Shown: positions 37,836-52,367 of the stretch, piece after piece | Position numbering within the stretch: the stretch's first letter is position 1 | Layout: each line of letters opens with the position of its first letter | The notes under the pieces: generated by a model | Told to the model about the DNA's origin: nothing | What the model saw: only the letters and a program-made list of their open reading frames with translations | Databases searched by the model: none | From: Elmis aenea | Lineage: Eukaryota > Arthropoda > Insecta > Coleoptera > Elmidae | Direction: 5' to 3' | Length of the DNA: 64,000 nucleotides | NCBI GenBank assembly: GCA_947652605.1 | Contig: CANTFG010000260.1 | Span: 62,001 to 126,000 of the forward strand | Made by a program: the position numbers and the translations under genes

Positions 37836-38113
37836 GGCTTTGCACTTTTTTCGACAAAAAAATCGATTTTCTTAAAACTATAGCAAATGGCTTCAAACTT
37901 CTTATACACGTTAGTTATGAGCAAGTTAAGGATTATTAGCCCCTAAATACGATTTTTAATTTTTCGCGAAAAATGGGAAAAGTACAAAGGCTATAGTCTT
38001 TGCACTTTTTTCGACAAAAAAATCGATTTTCTTAAAACTACAGCAAATGGCTTTAAACTTCTTATACACGTTAGTTATTAGCAAGTTAAGGATTATTAGC
38101 CCCTAATTACGAT
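37836..38113. repeat. 160-bp family, block 7 (two copies)
   Basis: A two-copy block of different make-up from block 1. Its first unit has CAAAAAAATCG and a full linker (GGCTATAGTC). Its second unit carries GGCTTTAAAC and TTATTAGC, marks of the middle unit of a three-copy block, yet ends CTAATTACGAT like a terminal unit. It is best read as a three-copy block that lost one unit by internal exchange. Confidence 0.92.
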
Positions 38114-41100
38114 TTTTAATTTTTTGAATAACTTTGGAAATTAAATTTCAAAATAGTTGCGACAAACGGCATTATACTAAGAAAAATAAACTCTATAACA
38201 TACTAAAATTTGAACAAAATCGTAAGAGCCGTTTTCGAGAAAAAATTTCAAAATTTTTAATTTTTTGAATAACTTTGTAAATTAAATTTCAAAATAGTTG
38301 AGACAAACGGCATTATACTAAGAAAAATAAACTCTATAACATACTGAAATTTAAACAAAATCGTAAGAGCCGTTTTCGAGAAAAATTTTCAAAATTTTTA
38401 GTTTTCTGAATAACTTTGTAAATTAACTTTCAAAATAGTTGAGACAAACGGCATTATACTAAGAAAAATAAACTCTATAACATACTAAAATTTAAACAAA
38501 ATCGTATGAGCCGTTTTCGAGAAAAATTTTCAAAATTTTAAATTTTTTGAATAACTTTGTAAATTAAATTTCAAAATAGTTGAGACAAACGGCATTATAC
38601 TAAGAAAAATAAACTCTATAACATACTAAAATTTGAACAAAATCGTATGAGCTGTTTTCGAGGAAAATTTTCAAAATTTTTAATTTTTTGAATAACTTTG
38701 TAAATTAAATTTCAAAATAGTTGAGACAAACGGCATTATACTAAGAAAAATAAACTCTATAACATACTAAAATTTGAACAAAATCGTATGAGCCGTTTTC
38801 GAGGAAAATTTTCAAAATTTTTAATTTTTTGAATAACTTTGTAAATTAAATTTCAAAATAGTTGAGACAAACGGCATTATACTAAGAAAAATAAACTCTA
38901 TAACATACTAAAATTTGAACAAAATCGTATGAGCCGTTTTCGAGGAAAATTTTCAAAATTTTTAATTTTTTGAATAACTTTGGAAATTAACTTTCAAAAT
39001 AGTTGAGACAAACGGCATTATACTAAGAAAAATAAACTCTATAACATACTAAAATTTGAACAAAATCGTATGAGCCGTTTTCGAGGAAAATTTTCAAAAT
39101 TTTTAATTTTTTGAATAACTTTGTAAATTAAATTTCAAAATAGTTGAGACAAACGGCATTATTCTAAGAAAAATAAACTCTATAATATACTAAAATTTGA
39201 ACAAAATCGTATGAGCCGTTTTCGAGGAAAATTTTCAAAATTTTTAATTTTTTGAATAACTTTGGAAATTAACTTTCAAAATAGTTGAGACAAACGGCAT
39301 TATACTAAGAAAAATAAACTCTATAACATACTAAAATTTGAACAAAATCGTATGAGCCGTTTTCGAGGAAAATTTTCAAAATTTTTAATTTTTTGAATAA
39401 CTTCGTAAATTAAATTTCAAAATAGTTGAGACAAACGGCATTATACTAAGAAAAATAAACTCTATAACATACTAAAATTTGAACAAAATCGTATGAGCCG
39501 TTTTCGAGGAAAATTTTCAAAATTTTTAATTTTTTAAATAACTTTGTAAATTAAATTTCAAAATAGTTGAGACAAACGGCATTATTCTAAGAAAAATAAA
39601 CTCTATAACATACTAAAATTTGAACAAAATCGTATGAGCCGTTTTCGAGAAAAATTTTCAAAATTTTTAATTTTTTGAATAACTTTGGAAATTAACTTTC
39701 AAAATAGTTGAGACAAACGGCATTATACTAAGAAAAATAAACTCTATAACATACTAAAATTTGAACAAAATCGTATGAGCCGTTTTCGAGGAAAATTTTC
39801 AAAATTTTTAATTTTTTGAATAACTTTGTAAATTAAATTTCAAAATAGTTGAGACAAACGGCATTATACTAAGAAAAATAAACTCTATAACATACTAAAA
39901 TTTAAACAAAATCGTAAGAGCCGTTTTCGAGAAAAATTTTCAAAATTTTTAGTTTTCTGAATAACTTTGTAAATTAACTTTCAAAATAGTTGAGACAAAC
40001 GGCATTATACTAAGAAAAATAAACTCTATAACATACTAAAATTTAAACAAAATCGTATGAGCCGTTTTCGAGAAAAATTTTCAAAATTTTAAATTTTTTG
40101 AATAACTTTGTAAATTAAATTTCAAAATTGTTGAGACAAACGGCATTATACTAAGAAAAATAAACTGTATAACATACTAAAATTTAAACAAAATCGTATG
40201 AGCCGTTTTCGAGAAAAATTTTCAAAATTTTTAATTTTCTGAATAACTTTGTAAATTAAATTTTAAAATAGTTGAGACAAACGGCATTATACTAAGAAAA
40301 ATAAACTCTATAACATACTAAAATTTGAACAAAATCGTATGAGCCGTTTTCGAGAAAAATTTTCAAAATTTTTAATTTTTTGAATAACTTTGTAAATTAA
40401 ATTTCAAAATAGTTGAGACAAACGGCATTATACTAAGAAAAATAAACTCTATAACATACTAAAATTTGAACAAAATCGTATGAGCCGTTTTCAAGAAAAA
40501 TTTTCAAAATTTTTAATTTTTTGAATAACTTTGTAAATTAAATTTCAAAATAGTTGAGACAAACGGCATTATACTAAGAAAAATAAACTCTATAACATAC
40601 TAAAATTTGAACAAAATCGTATGAGCCGTTTTCGAGGAAAATTTTCAAAATTTTTAATTTTTTGAATAACTTTGTAAATTAAATTTCAAAATAGTTGAGA
40701 CAAACGGCATTATACTAAGAAAAATAAACTCTATAACATACTAAAATTTGAACAAAATCGTATGAGCCGTTTTCGAGGAAAATTTTAAAAATTTTTAATT
40801 TTTTGAATAACTTTGGAAATTAACTTTCAAAATAGTTGAGACTAACGGCATTATACTAAGAAAAATAAACTCTATAACATACTAAAATTTGAACAAAATC
40901 GTATGAGCCGTTTTCGAGGAAAATTTTCAAAATTTTTAATTTTTTGAATAACTTTGTAAATTAAATTTCAAAATAGTTGAGACAAACGGCATTATTCTAA
41001 GAAAAATAAACTCTATAACATACTAAAATTTGAACAAAATCGTATGAGCCGTTTTCGAGGAAAATTTTCAAAATTTTTAATTTTTTGAATAACTTTGGAA

Positions 41101-41931
41101 ATTAACTTTCAAAATAGTTGAGACAAACGGCATTATACTAAGAAAAATAAACTCTATAACATACTAAAATTTGAACAAAATCGTATGAGCCGTTTTCGAG
41201 GAAAATTTTCAAAATTTTTAATTTTTTGAATAACTTTGTAAATTAAATTTCAAAATAGTTGAGACAAACGGCATTATACTAAGAAAAATAAACTCTATAA
41301 CATACTAAAATTTGAATAAAATCGTAGGAGCCGTTTTCGAGGAAAATTTTCAAAATTTTTAATTTTTTGAATAACTTTGTAAATTAAATTTCAAAATAGT
41401 TGAGACAAACGGCATTATACTAAGAAAAATAAACTCTATAACATACTAAAATTTGAACAAAATCGTATGAGCCGTTTTCGAGGAAAATTTTCAAAATTTT
41501 TAATTTTTTGATTAACTTTGGAAATTAACTTTCAAAATAGTTGAGACAAACGGCATTATACTAAGAAAAATAAACTCTATAACATATTAAAATTTGAACA
41601 AAATCGTATGAGCCGTTTTCGAGGAAAATTTTCAAAATTTTTAATTTTTTGAATAACTTTGTAAATTAAATTTCAAAATAGTTGAGACAAACGGCATTAT
41701 TCTAAGAAAAATAAACTCTATAACATACTAAAATTTGAACAAAATCGTATGAGCCGTTTTCGAGGAAAATTTTCAAAATTTTTAATTTTTTGAATAACTT
41801 TGGAAATTAACTTTCAAAATAGTTGAGACAAACGGCATTATACTAAGAAAAATAAACTCTATAACATACTAAAATTTGAACAAAATCGTATGAGCCGTTT
41901 TCGAGGAAAATTTTCAAAATTTTTAATTTTT

Positions 41932-42080
41932 TGAATAACTTCGTAAATTAAATTTCAAAATAGTTGAGACAAACGGCATTATACTTAGAAAAATAAACTC
42001 TATAACATGCTGAAAATGAAACAAAATGTAACAAGCCGTTTTCGAAAAAAAAATTAAAATTTCCAAAATTTTTAATTTTT
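41932..42080. repeat. 149-bp variant monomer near the end of copy A
   Basis: Begins TGAATAACTTCG, a substitution shared with the monomers at 53355, 54068 and 55063 but not with those at 37341, 45019 or 48764. This splits the embedded variants into two lineages. Confidence 0.87.
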
Positions 42081-42426
42081 TGAATAATTTTGTAAATTAA
42101 ATTTCAAAATAGTTGAGACAAACGGCATTATACTAAGAAAAATAAACTGTATAATATACTTAAATTTGAACAAAATCGTAAGAGCCGTTTTCGAGAAAAA
42201 TTTTCAAAATTTTTAATTTTTTGAATAACTTTGTAAATTAAATTTCAAAATAGTTGAGACAAACGGCATTATACTAAGAAAAATAAACTGTATAACATAC
42301 TAAAATTTGAACAAAATCGTATGAGCCGTTTTCGAGAAAAATTTTCAAAATTTTTAATTTTCAGAATAACTTTGTAAATTAAATTTCAAAATAGTTGAGA
42401 CAAACGGCATAATACTAAGAAAAAAA

Positions 42427-42544
42427 GGCTTTGCACTTTTTTCGACAAAAGAATCGATTTTCTTAAAACTATAGCAAATGGCTTCAAACTTCTTATACAC
42501 GTTAGTTATGAGCTAATTAAGGATTATTAGCCCCTAATTACGAT
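42427..42544. repeat. 160-bp family, block 8 (single chimeric copy)
   Basis: The only single-copy block. Its start has the first-unit marks CAAAAGAATCG and AACTATAGC, and its end has the last-unit mark GAGCTAATTAAGG found at the end of blocks 2, 4 and 12. The join therefore lies between these, inside the conserved TTATACACGTTAG part. Downstream sequence (GCGACAAACGGTATT) also matches that after three-copy blocks. Confidence 0.9.
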
Positions 42545-42901
42545 TTTTAATTTTTTGAATAACTTTGGAAATTAAATTTCAAAATAGTTGCGACAAACGG
42601 TATTATACTAAGAAAAATAAACTCTATAACATACTAAAATTTGAACAAAATCGTAAAAGCCGTTTTCGAGAAAAAATTTCAAAATTTTTAATTTTTTGAA
42701 TAATTTTGTAAATTAAATTTCAAAATAGTTGAGACAAACGGCATTATACTAAGAAAAATAAACTCTATAACATACTAAAATTTGAACAAAATCGTAAGAG
42801 CCGTTTTCGAGAAAAATTTTCAAAATTTTTAATTTTTTGAATAACTTTGTAAATTAAATTTCAAAATAGTTGAGACAAACGGCATAATACTAAGAAAAAA
42901 A

Positions 42902-43175
42902 GGCTTTGCACTTTTTTCGACAAAAGAATCGATTTTCTTAAAACTATAGCAAATGGCTTCAAACTTCTTATACACGTTAGTTATGAGCAAGTTAAGGATT
43001 ATTAGCCCCTAAATACGATTTTTAATTTTTCGCGAAAAATGGGAAAAGTACAAAGTAGTCTTTGCACTTTTTTCGACAAAAAAATCGATTTTCTTAAAAC
43101 TACAGCAAATGGCTTCAAACTTCTTATACACGTTAGTTATGAGCTATTTAAGGATTATTAGCCCCTAATTACGAT
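42902..43175. repeat. 160-bp family, block 9 (two copies)
   Basis: Counterpart of block 6 at plus 7678 bp. The monomer just upstream has TTTTTGAATAAC in place of TTTTCAGAATAAC, which fixes the left edge of copy B close to here. Confidence 0.92.
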
Positions 43176-45018
43176 TTTTAATTTTTTGAATAACTTTGGA
43201 AATTAAATTTCAAAATAGTTGCGACAAACGGCATTATACTAAGAAAAATAAACTCTATAACATACTAAAATTTGAACAAAATCGTAAAAGCCGTTTTCGA
43301 GAAAAAATTTCAAAATTTTTAATTTTTTGAATAACTTTGTAAATTAAATTTCAAAATAGTTGAGACAAACGGCATTATACTAAGAAAAATAAACTCTATA
43401 ACATACTAAAATTTGAACAAAATCGTAAGAGCCGTTTTCGAGAAAAAATTTCAAAATTTTTAAATTTTTGAATAACTTTGTAAATTAAATTTCAAAATAG
43501 TTGAGACAAACGGCATTATACTAAGAAAAATAAACTCTATAACATACTAAAATTTAAACAAAATCGTATGAGCCGTTTTCGAGAAAAATTTTCAAAATTT
43601 TAAATTTTTTGAATAACTTTGTAAATTAAATTTAAAATAGTTGAGACAAACGGCATTATACTAAGAAAAATAAACTGTATAACATACTAAAATTTGAACA
43701 AAATCGTAAGAGCCGTTTTCGAGAAAAATTTTCAAAATTTTTAATTTTCTGAATAACTTTGTAAATTAAATTTTAAAATAGTTGAGACAAACGGCATTAT
43801 TCTAAGAAAAATAAACTCTATAACATACTAAAATTTGAACAAAATCGTATGAGCCGTTTTCGAGGAAAATTTTCAAAATTTTTAATTTTTTGAATAACTT
43901 TGTAAATTAAATTTCAAAATAGTTGGGACAAACGGCATTATACTAAGAAAAATAAACTCTATAACATACTAAAATTTGAACAAAATCGTATAAGCCGTTT
44001 TCGAGGAAAATTTTCAAAATTTTTAATTTTTTGAATAACTTTGGAAATTAAATTTCAAAATAGTTGGGACAAACGGCATTATACTAAGAAAAATAAACTC
44101 TATAACATACTAAAATTTGAACAAAATCGTATAAGCCGTTTTCGAGGAAAATTTTCAAAATTTTTAATTTTTTGAATAACTTTGGAAATTAAATTTCAAA
44201 ATAGTTGAGACAAACGGCATTATACTAAGAAAAATAAACTCTATAACATACTAAAATTTGAACAAAATCGTATGAGCCGTTTTCGAGGAAAATTTTCAAA
44301 ATTTTTAATTTTTTGAATAACTTTGTAAATTAAATTTCAAAATAGTTGAGACAAACGGCATTATACTAAGAAAAATAAACTCTATAACATACTAAAATTT
44401 GAACAAAATCGTATGAGCCGTTTTCGAGGAAAATTTTCAAAATTTTTAATTTTTTGAATAACTTTGGAAATTAACTTTCAAAATAGTTGAGACAAACGGC
44501 ATTATACTAAGAAAAATAAACTCTATAACATACTAAAATTTGAACAAAATCGTATGAGCCGTTTTCGAGGAAAATTTTCAAAATCTTTAATTTTTTGAAT
44601 AACTTTGGAAATTAAATTTCCAAATAGTTGAGACAAACGGCATTATACTAAGAAAAATAAACTCTATAACATACTAAAATTTGAACAAAATCGTATGAGC
44701 CGTTTTCGAGGAAAATTTTCAAAATTTTTAATTTTTTGAATAACTTTGTAAATTAAATTTCAAAATAGTTGAGACAAACGGCATTATACTAAGAAAAATA
44801 AACTCTATAACATACTAAAATTTGAACAAAATCGTATGAGCCGTTTTCGAGGAAAATTTTCAAAATTTTTAATTTTTTGAATAACTTTGGAAATTAACTT
44901 TCAAAATAGTTGAGACAAACGGCATTATACTAAGAAAAATAAACTCTATAACATACTAAAATTTGAACAAAATCGTATGAGCCGTTTTCGAGGAAAATTT
45001 TCAAAATTTTTAATTTTT

Positions 45019-45167
45019 TGAATAACTTTGTAAATTAAATTTTAAAATAGTTGAGACAAACGGCATTATACTTAGAAAAATAAACTCTATAACATGCTGA
45101 AAATGAAACTAAATGTAACAAGCCGTTTTCGAAAAAAAAATTAAAATTTCCAAAATTTTTAATTTTT
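45019..45167. repeat. 149-bp variant monomer, copy B of the 7678-bp unit
   Basis: Counterpart of the 37341 monomer at plus 7678 bp. It has gained GAAACTAAATG (from GAAACAAAATG), a change passed on to the 48764 copy, which dates the 3745-bp duplication after this mutation. Confidence 0.87.
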
Positions 45168-45513
45168 TGAATAATTTTGTAAATTAAATTTCAAAATAGT
45201 TGAGACAAACGGCATTATACTAAGAAAAATAAACTGTATAATATACTTAAATTTGAATAAAATCGTAAGAGCCGTTTTCGAGAAAAATTTTCAAAATTTT
45301 TAATTTTTTGAATAACTTTGTAAATTAAATTTCAAAATAGTTGAGACAAACGGCATTATACTAAGAAAAATAAACTGTATAACATACTAAAATTTGAACA
45401 AAATCGTAAGAGCCGTTTTCGAGATAAATTTTCAAAATTTTTAATTTTTTGAATAACTTTGTAAATTAAATTTCAAAATAGTTGAGACAAACGGCATAAT
45501 ACTAAGAAAAAAA

Positions 45514-45791
45514 GGCTTTGCACTTTTTTCGACAAAAAAATCGATTTTCTTAAAACTATAGCAAATGGCTTCAAACTTCTTATACACGTTAGTTATGAGC
45601 AAGTTAAGGATTATTAGCCCCTAAATACGATTTTTAATTTTTCGCGAAAAATGGGAAAAGTACAAAGGCTATAGTCTTTGCACTTTTTTCGACAAAAAAA
45701 TCGATTTTCTTAAAACTACAGCAAATGGCTTTAAACTTCTTATACACGTTAGTTATTAGCAAGTTAAGGATTATTAGCCCCTAATTACGAT
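45514..45791. repeat. 160-bp family, block 10 (two copies)
   Basis: Counterpart of block 7 at plus 7678 bp, with the same recombinant second unit (GGCTTTAAAC, TTATTAGC, terminal CTAATTACGAT). Confidence 0.92.
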
Positions 45792-48763
45792 TTTTAATTT
45801 TTTGAATAACTTTGGAAATTAAATTTCAAAATAGTTGCGACAAACGGCATTATACTAAGAAAAATAAACTCTATAACATACTAAAATTTGAACAAAATCG
45901 TAAGAGCCGTTTTCGAGAAAAAATTTCAAAATTTTTAATTTTTTGAATAACTTTGTAAATTAAATTTCAAAATAGTTGAGACAAACGGCATTATACTAAG
46001 AAAAATAAACTCTATAACATACTGAAATTTAAACAAAATCGTAAGAGCCGTTTTCGAGAAAAATTTTCAAAATTTTTAGTTTTCTGAATAACTTTGTAAA
46101 TTAACTTTCAAAATAGTTGAGACAAACGGCATTATACTAAGAAAAATAAACTCTATAACATACTAAAATTTAAACAAAATCGTATGAGCCGTTTTCGAGA
46201 AAAATTTTCAAAATTTTAAATTTTTTGAATAACTTTGTAAATTAAATTTCAAAATAGTTGAGACAAACGGCATTATACTAAGAAAAATAAACTCTATAAC
46301 ATACTAAAATTTGAACAAAATCGTATGAGCTGTTTTCGAGGAAAATTTTCAAAATTTTTAATTTTTTGAATAACTTTGTAAATTAAATTTCAAAATAGTT
46401 GAGACAAACGGCATTATACTAAGAAAAATAAACTCTATAACATACTAAAATTTGAACAAAATCGTATGAGCCGTTTTCGAGGAAAATTTTCAAAATTTTT
46501 AATTTTTTGAATAACTTTGTAAATTAAATTTCAAAATAGTTGAGACAAACGGCATTATACTAATAAAAATAAACTCTATAACATACTAAAATTTGAACAA
46601 AATCGTATGAGCCGTTTTCGAGGAAAATTTTCAAAATTTTTAATTTTTTGAATAACTTTGGAAATTAACTTTCAAAATAGTTGAGACAAACGGCATTATA
46701 CTAAGAAAAATAAACTCTATAACATACTAAAATTTGAACAAAATCGTATGAGCCGTTTTCGAGGAAAATTTTCAAAATTTTTAATTTTTTGAATAACTTT
46801 GTAAATTAAATTTCAAAATAGTTGAGACAAACGGCATTATTCTAAGAAAAATAAACTCTATAACATACTAAAATTTGAACAAAATCGTATGAGCCGTTTT
46901 CGAGGAAAATTTTCAAAATTTTTAATTTTTTGAATAACTTTGGAAATTAACTTTCAAAATAGTTGAGACAAACGGCATTATACTAAGAAAAATAAACTCT
47001 ATAACATACTAAAATTTGAACAAAATCGTATGAGCCGTTTTCGAGGAAAATTTTCAAAATTTTTAATTTTTTGAATAACTTTGGAAATTAACTTTCAAAA
47101 TAGTTGAGACAAACGGCATTATACTAAGAAAAATAAACTCTATAACATACTAAAATTTGAACAAAATCGTATGAGCCGTTTTCGAGGAAAATTTTCAAAA
47201 TTTTTAATTTTTTAAATAACTTTGTAAATTAAATTTCAAAATAGTTGAGACAAACGGCATTATTCTAAGAAAAATAAACTCTATAACATACTAAAATTTG
47301 AACAAAATCGTATGAGCCGTTTTCGAGAAAAATTTTCAAAATTTTTAATTTTTTGAATAACTTTGGAAATTAACTTTCAAAATAGTTGAGACAAACGGCA
47401 TTATACTAAGAAAAATAAACTCTATAACATACTAAAATTTGAACAAAATCGTATGAGCCGTTTTCGAGGAAAATTTTCAAAATTTTTAATTTTTTGAATA
47501 ACTTTGTAAATTAAATTTCAAAATAGTTGAGACAAACGGCATTATACTAAGAAAAATAAACTCTATAACATACTAAAATTTAAACAAAATCGTAAGAGCC
47601 GTTTTCGAGAAAAATTTTCAAAATTTTTAGTTTTCTGAATAACTTTGTAAATTAACTTTCAAAATAGTTGAGACAAACGGCATTATACTAAGAAAAATAA
47701 ACTCTATAACATACTAAAATTTAAACAAAATCGTATGAGCCGTTTTCGAGAAAAATTTTCAAAATTTTAAATTTTTTGAATAACTTTGTAAATTAAATTT
47801 CAAAATTGTTGAGACAAACGGCATTATACTAAGAAAAATAAACTGTATAACATACTAAAATTTAAACAAAATCGTATGAGCCGTTTTCGAGAAAAATTTT
47901 CAAAATTTTTAATTTTCTGAATAACTTTGTAAATTAAATTTTAAAATAGTTGAGACAAACGGCATTATACTAAGAAAAATAAACTCTATAACATACTAAA
48001 ATTTGAACAAAATCGTATGAGCCGTTTTCGAGAAAAATTTTCAAAATTTTTAATTTTTTGAATAACTTTGTAAATTAAATTTCAAAATAGTTGAGACAAA
48101 CGGCATTATACTAAGAAAAATAAACTCTATAACATACTAAAATTTGAACAAAATCGTATGAGCCGTTTTCAAGAAAAATTTTCAAAATTTTTAATTTTTT
48201 GAATAACTTTGTAAATTAAATTTCAAAATAGTTGAGACAAACGGCATTATACTAAGAAAAATAAACTCTATAACATACTAAAATTTGAACAAAATCGTAT
48301 GAGCCGTTTTCGAGGAAAATTTTCAAAATTTTTAATTTTTTGAATAACTTTGTAAATTAAATTTCAAAATAGTTGAGACAAACGGCATTATACTAAGAAA
48401 AATAAACTCTATAACATACTAAAATTTGAACAAAATCGTATGAGCCGTTTTCGAGGAAAATTTTAAAAATTTTTAATTTTTTGAATAACTTTGGAAATTA
48501 ACTTTCAAAATAGTTGAGACTAACGGCATTATACTAAGAAAAATAAACTCTATAACATACTAAAATTTGAACAAAATCGTATGAGCCGTTTTCGAGGAAA
48601 ATTTTCAAAATTTTTAATTTTTTGAATAACTTTGGAAATTAACTTTCAAAATAGTTGAGACAAACGGCATTATACTAAGAAAAATAAACTCTATAACATA
48701 CTAAAATTTGAACAAAATCGTATGAGCCGTTTTCGAGGAAAATTTTCAAAATTTTTAATTTTT

Positions 48764-48912
48764 TGAATAACTTTGTAAATTAAATTTTAAAATAGTTGAG
48801 ACAAACGGCATTATACTTAGAAAAATAAACTCTATAACATGCTGAAAATGAAACTAAATGTAACAAGCCGTTTTCGAAAAAAAAATTAAAATTTCCAAAA
48901 TTTTTAATTTTT
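48764..48912. repeat. 149-bp variant monomer, second copy of the 3745-bp unit
   Basis: Shares GAAACTAAATG with the 45019 monomer, 3745 bp upstream. No other embedded variant has this change. Confidence 0.87.
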
Positions 48913-49258
48913 TGAATAATTTTGTAAATTAAATTTCAAAATAGTTGAGACAAACGGCATTATACTAAGAAAAATAAACTGTATAATATACTTAAATTTG
49001 AATAAAATCGTAAGAGCCGTTTTCGAGAAAAATTTTCAAAATTTTTAATTTTTTGAATAACTTTGTAAATTAAATTTCAAAATAGTTGAGACAAACGGCA
49101 TTATACTAAGAAAAATAAACTGTATAACATACTAAAATTTGAACAAAATCGTAAGAGCCGTTTTCGAGATAAATTTTCAAAATTTTTAATTTTTTGAATA
49201 ACTTTGTAAATTAAATTTCAAAATAGTTGAGACAAACGGCATAATACTAAGAAAAAAA

Positions 49259-49536
49259 GGCTTTGCACTTTTTTCGACAAAAAAATCGATTTTCTTAAAA
49301 CTATAGCAAATGGCTTCAAACTTCTTATACACGTTAGTTATGAGCAAGTTAAGGATTATTAGCCCCTAAATACGATTTTTAATTTTTCGCGAAAAATGGG
49401 AAAAGTACAAAGGCTATAGTCTTTGCACTTTTTTCGACAAAAAAATCGATTTTCTTAAAACTACAGCAAATGGCTTTAAACTTCTTATACACGTTAGTTA
49501 TTAGCAAGTTAAGGATTATTAGCCCCTAATTACGAT
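49259..49536. repeat. 160-bp family, block 11 (two copies)
   Basis: Counterpart of block 10 at plus 3745 bp and of the same structure as blocks 7 and 10. All three descend from one two-copy recombinant. Confidence 0.92.
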
Positions 49537-52367
49537 TTTTAATTTTTTGAATAACTTTGGAAATTAAATTTCAAAATAGTTGCGACAAACGGCATTATAC
49601 TAAGAAAAATAAACTCTATAACATACTAAAATTTGAACAAAATCGTAAGAGCCGTTTTCGAGAAAAAATTTCAAAATTTTTAATTTTTTGAATAACTTTG
49701 TAAATTAAATTTCAAAATAGTTGAGACAAACGGCATTATACTAAGAAAAATAAACTCTATAACATACTGAAATTTAAACAAAATCGTAACAGCCGTTTTC
49801 GAGAAAAATTTTCAAAATTTTTAGTTTTCTGAATAACTTTGTAAATTAACTTTCAAAATAGTTGAGACAAACGGCATTATACTAAGAAAAATAAACTCTA
49901 TAACATACTAAAATTTAAACAAAATCGTATGAGCCGTTTTCGAGAAAAATTTTCAAAATTTTAAATTTTTTGAATAACTTTGTAAATTAAATTTCAAAAT
50001 AGTTGAGACAAACGGCATTATACTAAGAAAAATAAACTCTATAACATACTAAAATTTGAACAAAATCGTATGAGCTGTTTTCGAGGAAAATTTTCAAAAT
50101 TTTTAATTTTTTGAATAACTTTGTAAATTAAATTTCAAAATAGTTGAGACAAACGGCATTATACTAAGAAAAATAAACTCTATAACATACTAAAATTTGA
50201 ACAAAATCGTATGAGCCGTTTTCGAGGAAAATTTTCAAAATTTTTAATTTTTTGAATAACTTTGTAAATTAAATTTCAAAATAGTTGAGACAAACGGCAT
50301 TATACTAAGAAAAATAAACTCTATAACATACTAAAATTTGAACAAAATCGTATGAGCCGTTTTCGAGGAAAATTTTCAAAATTTTTAATTTTTTGAATAA
50401 CTTTGGAAATTAACTTTCAAAATAGTTGAGACAAACGGCATTATACTAAGAAAAATAAACTCTATAACATACTAAAATTTGAACAAAATCGTATGAGCCG
50501 TTTTCGAGGAAAATTTTCAAAATTTTTAATTTTTTGAATAACTTTGTAAATTAAATTTCAAAATAGTTGAGACAAACGGCATTATTCTAAGAAAAATAAA
50601 CTCTATAACATACTAAAATTTGAACAAAATCGTATGAGCCGTTTTCGAGGAAAATTTTCAAAATTTTTAATTTTTTGAATAACTTTGGAAATTAACTTTC
50701 AAAATAGTTGAGACAAACGGCATTATACTAAGAAAAATAAACTCTATAACATACTAAAATTTGAACAAAATCGTATGAGCCGTTTTCGAGGAAAATTTTC
50801 AAAATTTTTAATTTTTTGAATAACTTCGTAAATTAAATTTCAAAATAGTTGAGACAAACGGCATTATACTAAGAAAAATAAACTCTATAACATACTAAAA
50901 TTTGAACAAAATCGTATGAGCCGTTTTCGAGGAAAATTTTCAAAATTTTTAATTTTTTAAATAACTTTGTAAATTAAATTTCAAAATAGTTGAGACAAAC
51001 GGCATTATTCTAAGAAAAATAAACTCTATAACATACTAAAATTTGAACAAAATCGTATGAGCCGTTTTCGAGAAAAATTTTCAAAATTTTTAATTTTTTG
51101 AATAACTTTGGAAATTAACTTTCAAAATAGTTGAGACAAACGGCATTATACTAAGAAAAATAAACTCTATAACATACTAAAATTTGAACAAAATCGTATG
51201 AGCCGTTTTCGAGGAAAATTTTCAAAATTTTAAATTTTTTGAATAACTTTGTAAATTAAATTTCAAAATAGTTGAGACAAACGGCATTATACTAAGAAAA
51301 ATAAACTCTATAACATACTAAAATTTAAACAAAATCGTAAGAGCCGTTTTCGAGAAAAATTTTCAAAATTTTTAGTTTTCTGAATAACTTTGTAAATTAA
51401 CTTTCAAAATAGTTGAGACAAACGGCATTATACTAAGAAAAATAAACTCTATAACATACTAAAATTTAAACAAAATCGTATGAGCCGTTTTCGAGAAAAA
51501 TTTTCAAAATTTTAAATTTTTTGAATAACTTTGTAAATTAAATTTCAAAATTGTTGAGACAAACGGCATTATACTAATAAAAATAAACTGTATAACATAC
51601 TAAAATTTAAACAAAATCGTATGAGCCGTTTTCGAGAAAAATTTTCAAAATTTTTAATTTTCTGAATAACTTTGTAAATTAAATTTTAAAATAGTTGAGA
51701 CAAACGGCATTATACTAAGAAAAATAAACTCTATAACATACTAAAATTTGAACAAAATCGTATGAGCCGTTTTCGAGAAAAATTTTCAAAATTTTTAATT
51801 TTTTGAATAACTTTGTAAATTAAATTTCAAAATAGTTGAGACAAACGGCATTATACTAAGAAAAATAAACTCTATAACATACTAAAATTTGAACAAAATC
51901 GTATGAGCCGTTTTCAAGAAAAATTTTCAAAATTTTTAATTTTTTGAATAACTTTGTAAATTAAATTTCAAAATAGTTGAGACAAACGGCATTATACTAA
52001 GAAAAATAAACTCTATAACATACTAAAATTTGAACAAAATCGTATGAGCCGTTTTCGAGGAAAATTTTCAAAATTTTTAATTTTTTGAATAACTTTGTAA
52101 ATTAAATTTCAAAATAGTTGAGACAAACGGCATTATACTAAGAAAAATAAACTCTATAACATACTAAAATTTGAACAAAATCGTATGAGCCGTTTTCGAG
52201 GAAAATTTTAAAAATTTTTAATTTTTTGAATAACTTTGGAAATTAACTTTCAAAATAGTTGAGACTAACGGCATTATACTAAGAAAAATAAACTCTATAA
52301 CATACTAAAATTTGAACAAAATCGTATGAGCCGTTTTCGAGGAAAATTTTCAAAATTTTTAATTTTT

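Larger units (their letters stand above)
35165..48622. repeat. 7678-bp higher-order repeat (copy A about 35165-42842; copy B about 42843-48622, truncated)
   Basis: Marks recur exactly 7678 bp apart: CTTTGCAC at 35226/42904 and 37838/45516, GTTGGGACAAACGG at 36244/43922, GCTGTTTTCGAGG at 38651/46329, and ACTAACGGC at 40841/48519. Copy B stops following copy A near 48622, where A continues with TTTGTAAATTAAATTTC and B with TTTGGAAATTAACTTTC. A few differences exist (AAATTTAAAC near 35738 against AAATTTGAAC near 43416; CTAATAAAAAT only at 46561), so the copies have begun to diverge. Confidence 0.9.
44878..52367. repeat. 3745-bp higher-order repeat (copies 44878-48622 and 48623-52367)
   Basis: Marks recur 3745 bp apart: CTTTGCAC at 45516/49261, GAAACTAAATG near 45109/48854, GCTGTTTTCGAGG at 46329/50074, and ACTAACGGC at 48519/52264. 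Differences include CGTAAGAGCC against CGTAACAGCC near 49788 and TTTGGAAATTAACTTTC against TTCGTAAATTAAATTTC near 50826. The sequence after 52367 no longer follows this unit. It follows copy A of the 7678-bp repeat, at a spacing of 11423 bp. Confidence 0.9.
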
